From NCBI RefSeq assembly GCF_016623465.1, contig NZ_JAEDAJ010000005.1, positions 1 to 64,000 on the forward strand: 64,000 nucleotides of DNA, given 5' to 3'. This document shows, piece by piece, positions 26,231 through 35,519 of the stretch; within the stretch, counting starts at the first letter, position 1; the number at the start of each line of letters is the position of its first letter. This DNA is from Brachybacterium halotolerans. Lineage in GTDB: Bacteria > Actinomycetota > Actinomycetes > Actinomycetales > Dermabacteraceae. The notes beneath the pieces are model-generated. The model did not search any database. It saw only the letters and a program-made list of their open reading frames with translations, and was not told the origin of the DNA. Both the position numbers and the translations under genes were made by a program.

Positions 26231-27052
26231 TCAGAGCAGTCCGAGCCGTTCGAGGGCGAGGGCGAAGCCGTTCTCGCTCGGGGGCGGCACCACGAGGTCG
26301 GCGTGCTCGAGCAGGGCCGAGGCTCCGCCGTCGATCGCGACCGCGGTGCCGGCGGCCTCGAGCATGCCCAGGTCGTTCATGCCGTCGCCCACGGCGATCG
26401 CGGCGGAGACGTCGGCCCCCAGGTGCGCGAGGATCAGCCGCATGCCGTCGGCCTTGTCGACGTCGACCAGCTGGAGCTCCCCGGCGTGGGAGTCGTCGGT
26501 CGCCACGGAGTTCGGCAGTGGCCGCAGGGCGGGTCCGATCTCCCGCGCGAGCACCTCCATCGGCACCGGGCTGCCCCACACGGAGATCTTCGCGAAGCGG
26601 TGGGCGGTGAGGTCCTCCGGGGTCTGCACGGAGGCGAGGACCTCGCGCGCGTTGCGCTCGGCGCGGCCGCCGTCGGAGAGCCGCGCCCGCATCACCTCCG
26701 CGGTGTGCGGGGTCGTGAAGATCGCGTCGGAGGCCTCGAGGGCGAAGCCGACGCCATGGCCCAGCAGCACTTCTGCCGCGCGCCGGCCGACGTTTTCGGG
26801 CACCAGGTGGTCGCACAGGCGCTCGCCGCCGATCTCGACGACCGCTCCGGCGCCCGTGATCGCGCCGTCGAAGAGCTCGCGCACCGCGCGCGGCACCATG
26901 CAGATCGCACGCCCCGTGCTCAGCAGCACCGTGTGCCCGTTCGCGCGGGCCCGGCGGGTCGCCTCGATGTGGGACTCGGGCACCACGCCGTGGTCGGCGA
27001 AGGTGCCGTCGAAGTCGGTGAGGACGATCCGCGGGGAGGCGGCAGCGGGCAT
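26231..27052 (-). CDS. HAD-superfamily hydrolase, Cof type
   Basis: 273-residue haloacid-dehalogenase-type phosphatase with a C2 cap, expected to dephosphorylate small sugar phosphates or similar. Motif I DFDGT is at residues about 13-17, motif II in LLSTGRA, the motif III lysine in VDKADGM and motif IV GDGMNDLGML near residue 205. ATG 27052 is preferred over a more upstream frame start because GGAGGAG precedes it by 6 bases and motif I then lies at the usual distance from the N-terminus. Confidence 0.9.
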   Translation of the reverse strand: MPAAASPRIVLTDFDGTFADHGVVPESHIEATRRARANGHTVLLSTGRAICMVPRAVRELFDGAITGAGAVVEIGGERLCDHLVPENVGRRAAEVLLGHGVGFALEASDAIFTTPHTAEVMRARLSDGGRAERNAREVLASVQTPEDLTAHRFAKISVWGSPVPMEVLAREIGPALRPLPNSVATDDSHAGELQLVDVDKADGMRLILAHLGADVSAAIAVGDGMNDLGMLEAAGTAVAIDGGASALLEHADLVVPPPSENGFALALERLGLL

Positions 27053-27200
27053 GGGGGACTCCTCCACGGATTCGGGATGCGGCGCGAGAGCGCCGATCAG
27101 CACGGTAGCAAGAGGCGGGCGTGCCTGCCGGGGCACCACCGCGCGCCGGGCTCGGCCGCACTCGCCTGACCCGACCGCGCTCGTTCGGGCGCCGCCGCTC

Positions 27201-29480
27201 TCAGAGCGCGGCGGCGGTCTCGACGGCCTGGCGGATGGCGCGCTCGGCGTCGAGCTCGGCGGCGACGTCGGCCCCGCCGATGACGTGCACGCGCGGCGCG
27301 TCCTCGCCCTGCAGGGCGAGCAGCTCGTCGGCGAGGGTGCGCTCGGAGACCTGGCCCGCGCAGATCACGACGGTGTCCACGGCGATCACACTCTCCCGTG
27401 CCTCCGGATCCTGTCCTTCGACCCGGTTCTCGCTCCGACTTCCGGGCTGGTCATCGGGCCGTTCCTCGGGCTGCCCGTCGGTGACGTGCAGGCCGGCGGC
27501 ATCGATGCTGCGATAGGCGACGCCGCGGTGCTCGATGATCCCGGCGTGGCGAAGCTCGGCCCGGTGCACCCAGCCGGTCGTGCGACCCAGGCCCTTCCCG
27601 ATCTTCGAGCTCTTGCGCTGGAGCAGGTGCACCTCGCGGGGACGGGCCGGTGCTGCATGGGGATCGGTCAGGACGGAAGAGGGCGTCTCCGTCGCGGGAG
27701 GGGCCGCGACGGCGAGGGCCGACGGGGCCCGCGCTGCGGACATGGAGGACGGCGTCGATGCGGCCGACGCGGCGAGGCCGCCGCGGAACGCGGCCGGGTC
27801 GGCCATGCCCCAGCGCTCGCGCCAGGCGGGCGGGTCCTCGGTGAGGGACGGTTCGGGAGCGGTGAGGAACTCGGCGACGTCCACGCCGATGCCTCCGGCG
27901 CCGATGATGGCGACGCGCTCGCCGACCGCCGTGAGGGCCTCGTGGCGCGGCATCGACAGCAGCTGGGCGTAGCTCAGCACCTGGGGCTCCTCGGCCCCGG
28001 CCCGGCTCGTCGTCCGTCCGGCCGTCGTCCCGAATCCGGGAAGATCCAGCACGCGAGGACGCACGCCGGTCGCGATGATCACGTCGTCGAAGCCGCGCAG
28101 CGATCCCGCGTCGGGCCGCGTCTCGAGCCGGACGTCCACGCCCTCGGCGACGAGCCGCGACTGCCAGGAGCGCAGCGCCTCGGCGTACGCCTCCTTGCCG
28201 GGGATGCGCGAGGCGAACAGGAACTGGCCCCCGATCTGCGAGGACGCCTCGAACAGGGTGACCACGTGGCCGCGCACCGCCGCGGCGACGGCGGCCTCCA
28301 GGCCCGCCGGTCCACCGCCGACGACCGCCACCTTCCGCCGGCGCGGCACCGGGACGGGCAGCAGCGTCAGCTCGGTCTCGCGGGCGGCCCGCGGGTTCAC
28401 CAGGCAGCTCGCGCGCTCGCCGGAGAACACCTTGTCCAGGCACGCCTGGTTGCAGGAGATGCACGAGACGACCTCGCGCTCGCGGCCGCTCGCGAGCTTC
28501 GCGGGCAGCTGCGGATCGGCGAGGAGCTGGCGCGCCATGGAGACGAGGTCGGCGGAGCCGTCGGCGATCACGGATTCGGCGAGGTGCGGGTCGTGCAGAC
28601 GGTTCGAGGCGACCACGGGAACGTCGACGCTCTCGCGGAGCCGTCGGCTGACCTCGACGAATGCGCCCGACGGCACGGACGTCGCGATCGTGGGGACGCG
28701 GGCCTCGTGCCAGCCGATCCCGGTGGAGAGCACGTCGACGCCGATCTCCTCGAGCGCGTGGGCGAGCGCGAGCGTCTCCTCCCAGTCCTGGCCCTCGGGC
28801 ACGAGGTCGAGCAGTGAGATGCGGTAGGTGAGCAGGGCGCGCGGACCGATCGCCTCGCGCACGGCCATCGCGACGGCCAGCGGCACCGCGCGGCGGTCCT
28901 CGGCCGTGCGCCCGAAGCGGTCACGACGGCGGTTGGTGCGCGGGGCGAGGAACTGGTTGAGCAGGTATCCCTCGGAGCCCATGATCTCGACGCCGTCGTA
29001 CCCGGCCTCGACGCCCGCCCGCGCGGCCCGCGCGAAGTCGGCGATCGTGCGCCGCACCCCGGCGCGGGTGAGGCCGCGCGCGCGGAAGGGGGTGATCGGG
29101 GACCTCCCGGCCGACGGGGCCGCCGCGAGCGGGTGGAAGGAGTACCGGCCCGCGTGCAGGAGCTGCAGGACGATGCGTCCGCCCGCCTCGTGGACGTCCC
29201 GGGTGACCAGGCGATGCGCGTCCATCCGGCGCGGCCGGACCTGCGCCCCGTGCGGGGTGAGGCGTCCGCTGAGGTTCGGCGAGTACCCGCCGGTGACGAT
29301 CAGGCCCACGCCGCCGCGGGCGCGCTCGGCGAGGTGCGCGGCGAGCTTCGGGGCGTCGGCCGCCTCGTCCTCGAGGCCGACGTGCATCGACCCCATGACC
29401 AGCCGGTTCGGCACGGTGAACGGGCCCAGATCCAGGGGCGAGAGCAGATGCGGGAAGGAGCCCTGGGCGAGCTCGGGCAT
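27201..29480 (-). CDS. FadH-like 2,4-dienoyl-CoA reductase / old yellow enzyme flavoprotein
   Basis: 759-residue NADPH-dependent flavo-iron-sulfur reductase. It has an N-terminal FMN TIM barrel (PNRLVMGSMHVGLED, GVEIMGSEGYLLNQFLAPRTN), a 4Fe-4S site Cys340-x2-Cys343-x3-Cys347-x11-Cys359, and a C-terminal FAD/NADPH module (VVGGGPAGLEAA, VAIIGAGGIGVD). FadH removes double bases of unsaturated acyl-CoA; relatives reduce other enones, so the exact substrate is open. It is about 90 residues longer than FadH because of an Ala/Ser/Pro-rich insertion near residues 555-605. GGAGG precedes ATG 29480. Divergent from the GNAT gene across a 412-bp gap. Confidence 0.88.
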   Translation of the reverse strand: MPELAQGSFPHLLSPLDLGPFTVPNRLVMGSMHVGLEDEAADAPKLAAHLAERARGGVGLIVTGGYSPNLSGRLTPHGAQVRPRRMDAHRLVTRDVHEAGGRIVLQLLHAGRYSFHPLAAAPSAGRSPITPFRARGLTRAGVRRTIADFARAARAGVEAGYDGVEIMGSEGYLLNQFLAPRTNRRRDRFGRTAEDRRAVPLAVAMAVREAIGPRALLTYRISLLDLVPEGQDWEETLALAHALEEIGVDVLSTGIGWHEARVPTIATSVPSGAFVEVSRRLRESVDVPVVASNRLHDPHLAESVIADGSADLVSMARQLLADPQLPAKLASGREREVVSCISCNQACLDKVFSGERASCLVNPRAARETELTLLPVPVPRRRKVAVVGGGPAGLEAAVAAAVRGHVVTLFEASSQIGGQFLFASRIPGKEAYAEALRSWQSRLVAEGVDVRLETRPDAGSLRGFDDVIIATGVRPRVLDLPGFGTTAGRTTSRAGAEEPQVLSYAQLLSMPRHEALTAVGERVAIIGAGGIGVDVAEFLTAPEPSLTEDPPAWRERWGMADPAAFRGGLAASAASTPSSMSAARAPSALAVAAPPATETPSSVLTDPHAAPARPREVHLLQRKSSKIGKGLGRTTGWVHRAELRHAGIIEHRGVAYRSIDAAGLHVTDGQPEERPDDQPGSRSENRVEGQDPEARESVIAVDTVVICAGQVSERTLADELLALQGEDAPRVHVIGGADVAAELDAERAIRQAVETAAAL

Positions 29481-29610
29481 GGGGACCTCCGGTGGTCCGA
29501 CGTGGGGGCGGCACGTGATGACGTCTGGACGACGACGTCAGGCGTCAGGACAGGCTACCTGCGGCGAGTGCATCGGGAGGCGAGTGGTCAGGTGCCTCCG
29601 TGTCGTTCAC

Positions 29611-29664
29611 GGGCTGATGGTGAGGAGCCGTGGCGATATCGCCACGGCTCCTCACCATCAGCCC
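29611..29664. repeat. Perfect 54-bp palindrome
   Basis: Bases 29611-29637 and 29638-29664 are exact reverse complements with no loop, centred on GGCGATATCGCC. It lies 131 bases upstream of the FadH-like gene and 229 bases upstream of the GNAT gene, which are divergent, so it is not in an ordinary terminator position. The remainder of the gap 29481-29892 is C-rich on the plus strand (about 29690-29790) and shows no gene. Confidence 0.85.
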
Positions 29665-29892
29665 TGCCGTGACACGCCGGTCTGCGCCGTTCCACCATCC
29701 GGGTCCGTCCCGCTCTGCCCCGTCGGCCTCGCCCTGCCCCCGCCCCGTCTGCCTCGCCCCGCCACTCGCCTCCCCGGTCGAGCCCGATTCGCCTCCCGGC
29801 GCACAGGCGCGTGCTCCATCCGCAGATGCCGCGCCCGCACCGGACTCGTTATTCCGTGGACGGCCTGCTCACCGCATGGTCGACTGGCGCTC

Positions 29893-31032
29893 ATGGAGAT
29901 CACCGTCCGCCCGCTGAACGTCGACGAGCCCGGCATGCTCGAGCAGCTGAACGCGCTCGACGAGGCCAACGACCGTGACCTCTTCGGCGCGGTCGACAAG
30001 CACACCGTGGCCCAGCGCCGCGCGATCCTCGCCGACACCCCCTACTGGACCGTGCATCGATGGGTCGCCGAGGTCGAGCCGATGGACGGCGGCGCGAGCG
30101 TCGTCGGCCTGTGCACGGTCCACCTGGCACGGGAGGAGAACCTCGACGCCGTCGACCTGGGGCTCGTCGTCCATCCCGCCTATCGCGGGCACGGCGTCGC
30201 GACCGCCATGATCGAGCAGGCCCTGCTGCCAGCCATCGCCGCATCCGGCCGTCACCAGGTGTCGTACTGGGGCGAGATCCCCGCAGAGGGCGACCCCGAC
30301 GACCCGGCCCTGCCCACCCGGCGCATCGCCGCGCGCCTCGGATTGGAGCGCCGGACGATGGGCGTCTGCCGCACCCTCGCCCTCCCGGTCCCGACGGCCC
30401 TGCTCGACGAGCTCGCGGCCGAGGCCGCCGAGAGGACCGACGGGTACGAGATCCGCCTGTGGGACGACGCGGTCCCCGAGGAGCACCTCGCCTCGTTCGG
30501 CGTCGTGCTGCGCCAGCTCGACCTCGACGACCCCGACGAGGACTTCGAGTACGAGGCGCCGCAGTACACGCCCGAGAGGATCCGCACCTTCGAGAAGCGC
30601 CGGGCCGACGCGGGCACCCGCGCGCTGATCGCCGTCGCCCTCGCGCCCGACGGGTCCATCGCCGCCCACAGCGAGATCCACGTCCAGAGCTCGGCGGGGA
30701 CGACGGTCGGCTGGCAGGAGAACACGCTGGTCATGCCCGGCCACCGCGGTCATCGCCTGGGCCTCGCGCTGAAGGTCGCCAATCATCGTCGGCTCACGCA
30801 GGCGTTCCCCGACCTCGAGCGCCTGGTCACCTGGAACTCGCACGTGAACCCCTGGATGATCAGCATCAACGAGAAGCTCGGCTACGAGATCGCCTTCCGA
30901 GAGATCGGCTTCCAGGGCCAGGCGCGGGTCGACGGGGACGAAGAGACACCGGCCGACGAGACACGGGCCGACGAGAAGCGGGGCGACGAGCCTCGCGATC
31001 CCGTCACCGCAGCTTCTCCCGTCCGCGGCTGA
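29893..31032 (+). CDS. Tandem GNAT acetyltransferase
   Basis: 379-residue protein with two GNAT folds, the layout of mycothiol synthase-like enzymes. The first copy has LGLVVHPAYRGHGVATAMIEQ (acetyl-CoA site, near residue 95); the second has VMPGHRGHRLGLALKVANHR near residue 285 and NSHVNPWMISINEKLGYEIAF, where the NxxMxxxNxxLGY signature is intact. The C-terminal 35 residues are an Asp/Glu/Arg-rich tail. Acceptor substrate is unknown; many actinobacteria carry paralogues besides MshD. No Shine-Dalgarno precedes ATG 29893. Confidence 0.87.
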   Translation: MEITVRPLNVDEPGMLEQLNALDEANDRDLFGAVDKHTVAQRRAILADTPYWTVHRWVAEVEPMDGGASVVGLCTVHLAREENLDAVDLGLVVHPAYRGHGVATAMIEQALLPAIAASGRHQVSYWGEIPAEGDPDDPALPTRRIAARLGLERRTMGVCRTLALPVPTALLDELAAEAAERTDGYEIRLWDDAVPEEHLASFGVVLRQLDLDDPDEDFEYEAPQYTPERIRTFEKRRADAGTRALIAVALAPDGSIAAHSEIHVQSSAGTTVGWQENTLVMPGHRGHRLGLALKVANHRRLTQAFPDLERLVTWNSHVNPWMISINEKLGYEIAFREIGFQGQARVDGDEETPADETRADEKRGDEPRDPVTAASPVRG

Positions 31033-31129
31033 GACCACCGTTACCCCGACCGCCACCAGCTCCTGATGCACAGGTGAACGAGGGTTGAACACCCTCGTCG
31101 GCCCCGGATCGCGACCGTACGATCACTGC

Positions 31130-31882
31130 GTGCCCTCCGCATCGCAGGTCCGCCCCCGCTGCTTCCGACGCAGCGCCCGCCGGCAACGGCGCGCGCTGCG
31201 CAGCACCCCGGTCGGGGCGCGGCCGGTCGCGGTCCTGCCCTTCGTCGGCGCGGGACTCGTGTTCCTCGGCGCCGGTGTCCTCGCCGCGGGAGAGATCCTC
31301 TCGGCCCGGGCGGCCCGCGCGGAGCGCGCGCAGCTGGGGGACGGGCCGACGGGCGACGCCCCGTCGGACGATGGCGCGCCGGGTGAGCGCGGGACCTTCC
31401 GCGAGGTCATCGTGGTGCTCGGGTACGGCAACCCCGGCCGGCGCATCAACGCGGTGAACCGCTGGCGGGTCGACGTGGGCCTGCGCTCGCGCGACCCGCA
31501 GGCCACGAGGAGCCTGCTCGTGATGGCGGGCGGCGCCGTGCACGGCGAGATCTCCGAGGCCGAGCACATGGCCCGCTTCGCACGCGCCGAGCGCGGCTAC
31601 TCCGGGCCCCTCGTCCTCGAGGACGAGAGCGTCACCACCTGGCAGAACGTGCGCAACGTGCTCCCTCTGCTCGAGGACGCGGATCGCATCGTGCTCGCGA
31701 GCGATCCCCTGCACTCCGTGCGCGCCGAGGGGTTCCTGCGCACCCTGCGCCCCGATCTCGCGGCCCGCCTCGCGCCCGCCGAGGGCAACCGGCCCGGGGA
31801 GCAGATCCTTCGCAAGCCGGCCTTCATCGTGATGGGGCTGGAGGGGCTGCGTCGCGCCCGGCGCGACGGGCTCCTCGCCTGA
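31130..31882 (+). CDS. YdcF-family (DUF218) membrane protein
   Basis: 250-residue protein with an Arg-rich N-terminus, one transmembrane helix (residues about 33-58) and a DUF218/YdcF domain: VIVVLGYGN, MAGGAVHGEISEAEHM, LEDESVTTWQNVRN, IVLASDPLHSVRA. Relatives (SanA, ElyC) work in envelope metabolism, possibly handling lipid carriers or cofactors; the reaction is unknown. The GTG at 31130 is chosen: a TACGAT box ends 6 bases before it and there is no ribosome site, the leaderless pattern. Convergent with the kinase-like gene that ends 12 bases downstream. Confidence 0.85.
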   Translation: MPSASQVRPRCFRRSARRQRRALRSTPVGARPVAVLPFVGAGLVFLGAGVLAAGEILSARAARAERAQLGDGPTGDAPSDDGAPGERGTFREVIVVLGYGNPGRRINAVNRWRVDVGLRSRDPQATRSLLVMAGGAVHGEISEAEHMARFARAERGYSGPLVLEDESVTTWQNVRNVLPLLEDADRIVLASDPLHSVRAEGFLRTLRPDLAARLAPAEGNRPGEQILRKPAFIVMGLEGLRRARRDGLLA

Positions 31883-31893
31883 GCCATCGCGCG

Positions 31894-32835
31894 TCACGCC
31901 AGCACGGGGTCCTCCAGCAGCCGCCCGAGCGTCGTGCGGCCGAGGTCGGCCATCGCCGGCAGCGTGCTCTCGTAGTACCAGACCAGTCCCAGCGCCTGCT
32001 CGAGGGCCCAGGCGGCCCCGCGCGCCCACTGCAGGTCGGATGCCTGCAGCTGCTCGCGCAGCACGGATCTTCTCTCGGTGTCGAGCAGGTGCCAGGCGAC
32101 CACGAGGTCCAGGGCGGGATCGGCGGGTCCGAATCCACCGGTGTCCAGCACACCGACCAGGCGGGGCGCGGTGCCGGTCCCGTCGAGGGCGTCGGCCGCG
32201 ACGTCCCCGTCGACCAGGAGATTCGCAGGGATCAGGTCGCCGTGGCACAGGGCGTCGGGGTCCTCGCGCGGGAGGCAGCGGGCGCGCTCCCACATCCTCC
32301 GGAGCCCGTCGACGGGAAGCAGGTGCTCGCTGCGGTGCAGGCAGTGGGCGACCCAGTCGTCGTGATCCGTCAGGCGGCCGCCCCTGCCGCCACCGGAGAA
32401 CCGGCGCTCGCCCGGGTCCGCATCGCGCAGCGCCCCGATCAGCGTGGCGAGCTGATGGGCGATGGTGGCGCAGCGCTCGACCCCGCGCGGCGTCGCCGGG
32501 GTCCCGGGCACCCAGGTCTGCAGGGACCAGGGGAGAGGGAATTCCGGTCCCGGGTCTCCCACCCCCTCCGGGACGGGCGCGCGCACCGGGCTCGCACGGG
32601 CGAACTCCGTCATCGCGCGCTGCTCCCGTTCGAGGACCCGACGCACCTGCTCCATCTCGGCCCGCCGACGAGGGAAACGGGCCGCGAGGGAGTCGCCGAT
32701 CCGCACGATGTGGCTGGTCGTGCCCACCTCGGGCAGGATCCGGAGCCTGCATCCCGCGAGATCCGGTCGCAGGGCGACGACGCGCTCGGCGGCGACCTCG
32801 GCCGTCAGCGGGATCTCGTCCTCGTGCACGCTCAC
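31894..32835 (-). CDS. Aminoglycoside phosphotransferase-like kinase
   Basis: About 313 residues with the APH/choline-kinase fold. The catalytic loop HGDLIPANLLV and metal-binding DTGGFGPADPALDL are intact, and the nucleotide-side FPRR and ERE segments are in place. Such proteins phosphorylate antibiotics, sugars or small metabolites; this branch is usually annotated only as a phosphotransferase, so a resistance role is not implied. Start is ambiguous: GTG 32835 (MSVHEDEIP, chosen because homologues begin near here) or ATG 32859; neither has a clear Shine-Dalgarno. Confidence 0.82.
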   Translation of the reverse strand: MSVHEDEIPLTAEVAAERVVALRPDLAGCRLRILPEVGTTSHIVRIGDSLAARFPRRRAEMEQVRRVLEREQRAMTEFARASPVRAPVPEGVGDPGPEFPLPWSLQTWVPGTPATPRGVERCATIAHQLATLIGALRDADPGERRFSGGGRGGRLTDHDDWVAHCLHRSEHLLPVDGLRRMWERARCLPREDPDALCHGDLIPANLLVDGDVAADALDGTGTAPRLVGVLDTGGFGPADPALDLVVAWHLLDTERRSVLREQLQASDLQWARGAAWALEQALGLVWYYESTLPAMADLGRTTLGRLLEDPVLA

Positions 32836-33081
32836 CCCGCGGAGGCTACGGACCCGCATGTCGCGGGTCCATCGGATATCCGGCCGGGTGCGTTCCCGCG
32901 CCGCTCGACGCCTGCCCGGCAGGCACCGGACGGACGTCCGACGCACGCTTCACCGGTGCCTCGACCGGCCGCCCTGGACTCCGGCTCGACGCCGCGAGAG
33001 GATCGGACACGAGGATGCGCCCGAGCGCGCGACGACGCGACGCGAGAAGCAGAGCGTGCATCCATCCGCGAGGAGGCTCAG

Positions 33082-33606
33082 ATGATCCGGGACGGCAAGT
33101 GGGTCGACGGCGCGATCGAGGAGGCCATGGCCCGCGGCGACTTCGACGACCTCCCCGGCAGCGGCAAGCCCTTGAACCTGCCCACCCACCACGACCCCAA
33201 CTGGTGGATCAAGCAGCGCATCGCCGAGGGCGAGGTCGATCCGTCGGCGATGCTGCCCACCGTGGTGGTGCTGCGACGCGAGTACGCGGCGCGGGACGAG
33301 ACCCTGGTCGAGCTCCCCGACGAGGCCGCTGTGCGCGAGTACGCCGAGGACTTCACGAAGCGGGTGATGGACGACCGGCTCGAGCACCCCATGGCCCGCA
33401 TGATCTCCCCGACCCTGGAGACCGACGAGGCGCTGACGCGCTGGCGGGAGCTGCGCGCGGCCCGCGCGGAGCAGGAGCACGCGGAGCTCGAGGCCGATCG
33501 CGCGTCGGCCACCGCATCCCCACGGCGAACCTCCTGGTGGCGCCGGATCCTGGGACGGAGGGACGCCGGTCACGAGACCTTCCCGAGCACCCCCGCCGGG
33601 CCGTAG
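33082..33606 (+). CDS. DUF1992 protein (DnaJ-C28-like domain)
   Basis: 174-residue protein with the DUF1992 domain (WVDGAIEEAMARGDFDDLPGSGKPL near residues 6-30, then NWWIKQRI). The function of the family is not established. The second half is a Glu/Arg/Ala-rich helical region, ending in a basic WWRRILGRR segment. ATG 33082 has GGAGG five bases upstream; the open frame extending upstream is non-homologous. It lies 19 bases before the HAD gene and may be cotranscribed with it. Confidence 0.8.
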   Translation: MIRDGKWVDGAIEEAMARGDFDDLPGSGKPLNLPTHHDPNWWIKQRIAEGEVDPSAMLPTVVVLRREYAARDETLVELPDEAAVREYAEDFTKRVMDDRLEHPMARMISPTLETDEALTRWRELRAARAEQEHAELEADRASATASPRRTSWWRRILGRRDAGHETFPSTPAGP

Positions 33607-33625
33607 TCGCCCGTAGACTCGAGGC

Positions 33626-34438
33626 ATGTCCCCGGTCCGTCTGGTCGCCTCCGATCTGGATGGCACTCTGCTCGACGACGCGGGCGCCCTCACCGAGCGC
33701 ACCGCCCGCACCTGGCGGGCCCTGTGGGACCACGAGATCGAGACCGTGCTGGTCACGGCCCGTCCGCCGCGCTGGGTCGACGCGCTGGCGGGGATCACCG
33801 GCGCCCACGGCGTGGTGCTCTGCCTGAACGGCGCCTTCGTCTACGACGCGGCGAACCGGCGCGTGCGCAGCCACCACGCGATCGCGCCGGGCACGGTGCA
33901 GGAGATCGCTGCGCGGCTGCGGCAGATCCCCGGCATCCGCTTCAGCGCCGAGCTCGCAGGCGGCGCGCACCGCGAACCCGACTATCTGGGCGGCACGCCT
34001 GCGGGTGTGCTGCGCACGGAGGCGGCGTCCGTCGGCCCGATCGAGGAGGTGCCCGGTCCTGTCGGCAAGCTCCTGGCCCGCAGCGACGAGCTGGGGGAGC
34101 GCGAGTTCCTGGCGAGGGTGCGCGTGCTGCTCGGGGACATGGCGTTGCTGTCGACCTCGTGCGAGGGCGGTCTCGCCGAGATCGGCCCGTCGGGCGTGAC
34201 CAAGGCGCGCGCCCTGGAGACATGGTGCGCTGACCTGGGCATCAGAGCGGGAGAGGTCTGGGCCTTCGGCGACATGCCCAACGACATCCCCATGCTGGAG
34301 TGGGCGGGCACCGGCTGGGCCGTCGCGAACGCCCATCCGGACGTGCTCGCGGTCGCCGATCGCGTGTGCGCGGAGAACAGCGCCGACGGCGTCGCCGAGG
34401 CTCTCGAGAGCCTGCTCCCCGAGCCCGCGGGGGCGTGA
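33626..34438 (+). CDS. HAD-superfamily hydrolase, Cof type
   Basis: 270-residue Cof-like sugar-phosphate phosphatase. Motif I DLDGTLLDD (residues about 9-17), motif II VTARPP, motif III Lys in GVTKARALE and motif IV FGDMPNDIPMLEWAG near residue 215 are present. There is no Shine-Dalgarno; a TAGACT box (33614-33619) ends 6 bases before ATG 33626, suggesting a leaderless transcript in addition to any read-through from the DUF1992 gene. Confidence 0.92.
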   Translation: MSPVRLVASDLDGTLLDDAGALTERTARTWRALWDHEIETVLVTARPPRWVDALAGITGAHGVVLCLNGAFVYDAANRRVRSHHAIAPGTVQEIAARLRQIPGIRFSAELAGGAHREPDYLGGTPAGVLRTEAASVGPIEEVPGPVGKLLARSDELGEREFLARVRVLLGDMALLSTSCEGGLAEIGPSGVTKARALETWCADLGIRAGEVWAFGDMPNDIPMLEWAGTGWAVANAHPDVLAVADRVCAENSADGVAEALESLLPEPAGA

Positions 34439-34454
34439 ACCCGCTCGCTCGCGC

Positions 34455-35354
34455 TCAGTCCACGCCCTGGGCGACGCGCTCCCGCACCGCCCGCACGGCC
34501 TCCGCATCGCCCGTGAGCTCGACGCTCTGCGGGCCGTCCTCGAGCACGTCGAGCGCGCGCTCCCTGCTCCACAGCCAGAGGTAGAGCGCCGGGGCGAGAC
34601 CGCTCGCGACCGCGCGGGGGAGGGCGTCGACGGTGTCCGACGGAGCGTCCCCGTCCCCACTGCTCCGGCTCCCCGCGGGCAGCGGGCGGCCGAGCAGCTG
34701 CGAGAGTTCCTTGCCGTCGCGCGGGCGGGTCCCGTGCCAGCGCGCGATCTCGACCTCGATGCCCGCGCCGGTCCCGTCGTCCTGGCCGTCGCGCACCTGC
34801 AGGGTGAGCACGGCGAGCGGCTCGACCTCCGCCCACTCGGGTATCCAGTCCCAGCTCGCCGCCCACATGACGCCGACCGCGTGATCGATGCCGTCGGTCG
34901 CGACGTCCTCGCTGATCGCAGTGACGGGCAGGTTCGCGGTGAGCTGCGCGTCGACGCGGTGCACGGTCGCCTCGTGCACCTGCATGCGCCGGGTGAAGCC
35001 GACGGTCTGGTCGGCGGGGAACCACGACCAGCAGGCCTCGGCACCGCCGCGGGTGGTGAGCTGCGCGAGGAGCGCGGCGGTCGCCTGCTCCCGCCGTTCG
35101 ACGAGCTGGTTGCGGGCGCCGGGGCCCTCGGGGCGCGGCGCCTGCGCGGCGTCGACCGCGTCGGCGTCGTCTTCGGTGAGAGCGCCGGTGCCCAGCACGC
35201 CGGCCCAGAACTCGTGCACCTCGGTGAGGTGCCACAGCAGATCGACGGAGGTCCAGTCGGGGCAGGTGGGGACGGGGGCGGAGGGGTCCGGTCCGCGGAG
35301 GGCGTCGGCGAAGCGTTCAGCCTCCTCAGCGATGAGGTCTGTGGCCTGAGTCAT
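34455..35354 (-). CDS. DinB/maleylpyruvate isomerase-type mycothiol-dependent protein
   Basis: 299-residue member of the TIGR03083 group, which combines an N-terminal DinB-like metal-binding bundle and a C-terminal MDMPI domain and typically uses mycothiol. CPDWTSVDLLWHLTEVHEFW (residues 31-50) and HEATVHRVDAQL give the His/Glu metal ligands; ALYLWLWSR is the usual C-terminal block. Reaction in this organism is unknown. The start ATG 35354 lies directly after GGAGGT, a rather tight spacing. Convergent with the HAD gene (16-base gap). Confidence 0.88.
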   Translation of the reverse strand: MTQATDLIAEEAERFADALRGPDPSAPVPTCPDWTSVDLLWHLTEVHEFWAGVLGTGALTEDDADAVDAAQAPRPEGPGARNQLVERREQATAALLAQLTTRGGAEACWSWFPADQTVGFTRRMQVHEATVHRVDAQLTANLPVTAISEDVATDGIDHAVGVMWAASWDWIPEWAEVEPLAVLTLQVRDGQDDGTGAGIEVEIARWHGTRPRDGKELSQLLGRPLPAGSRSSGDGDAPSDTVDALPRAVASGLAPALYLWLWSRERALDVLEDGPQSVELTGDAEAVRAVRERVAQGVD

Positions 35355-35519
35355 ACCTCCAGTGAAGCACTCCGCGGGGACGCCGGGCAACGCGGATTGC
35401 CGCCCAGGATCCGTGCCAGCACCCGTGCCGACACCCGTGCCCCGGGTCCGTGCCCGGGATCCGTGCTGCGAAGACGTGCCGCGGATCCACGCATCGGATG
35501 CGGGCCCGTGCCCGGCCGG

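Noticed and set aside
31894..32835. Aminoglycoside resistance gene
   Set aside because: The APH fold is clear, but this branch is broad and nothing ties it to an antibiotic.
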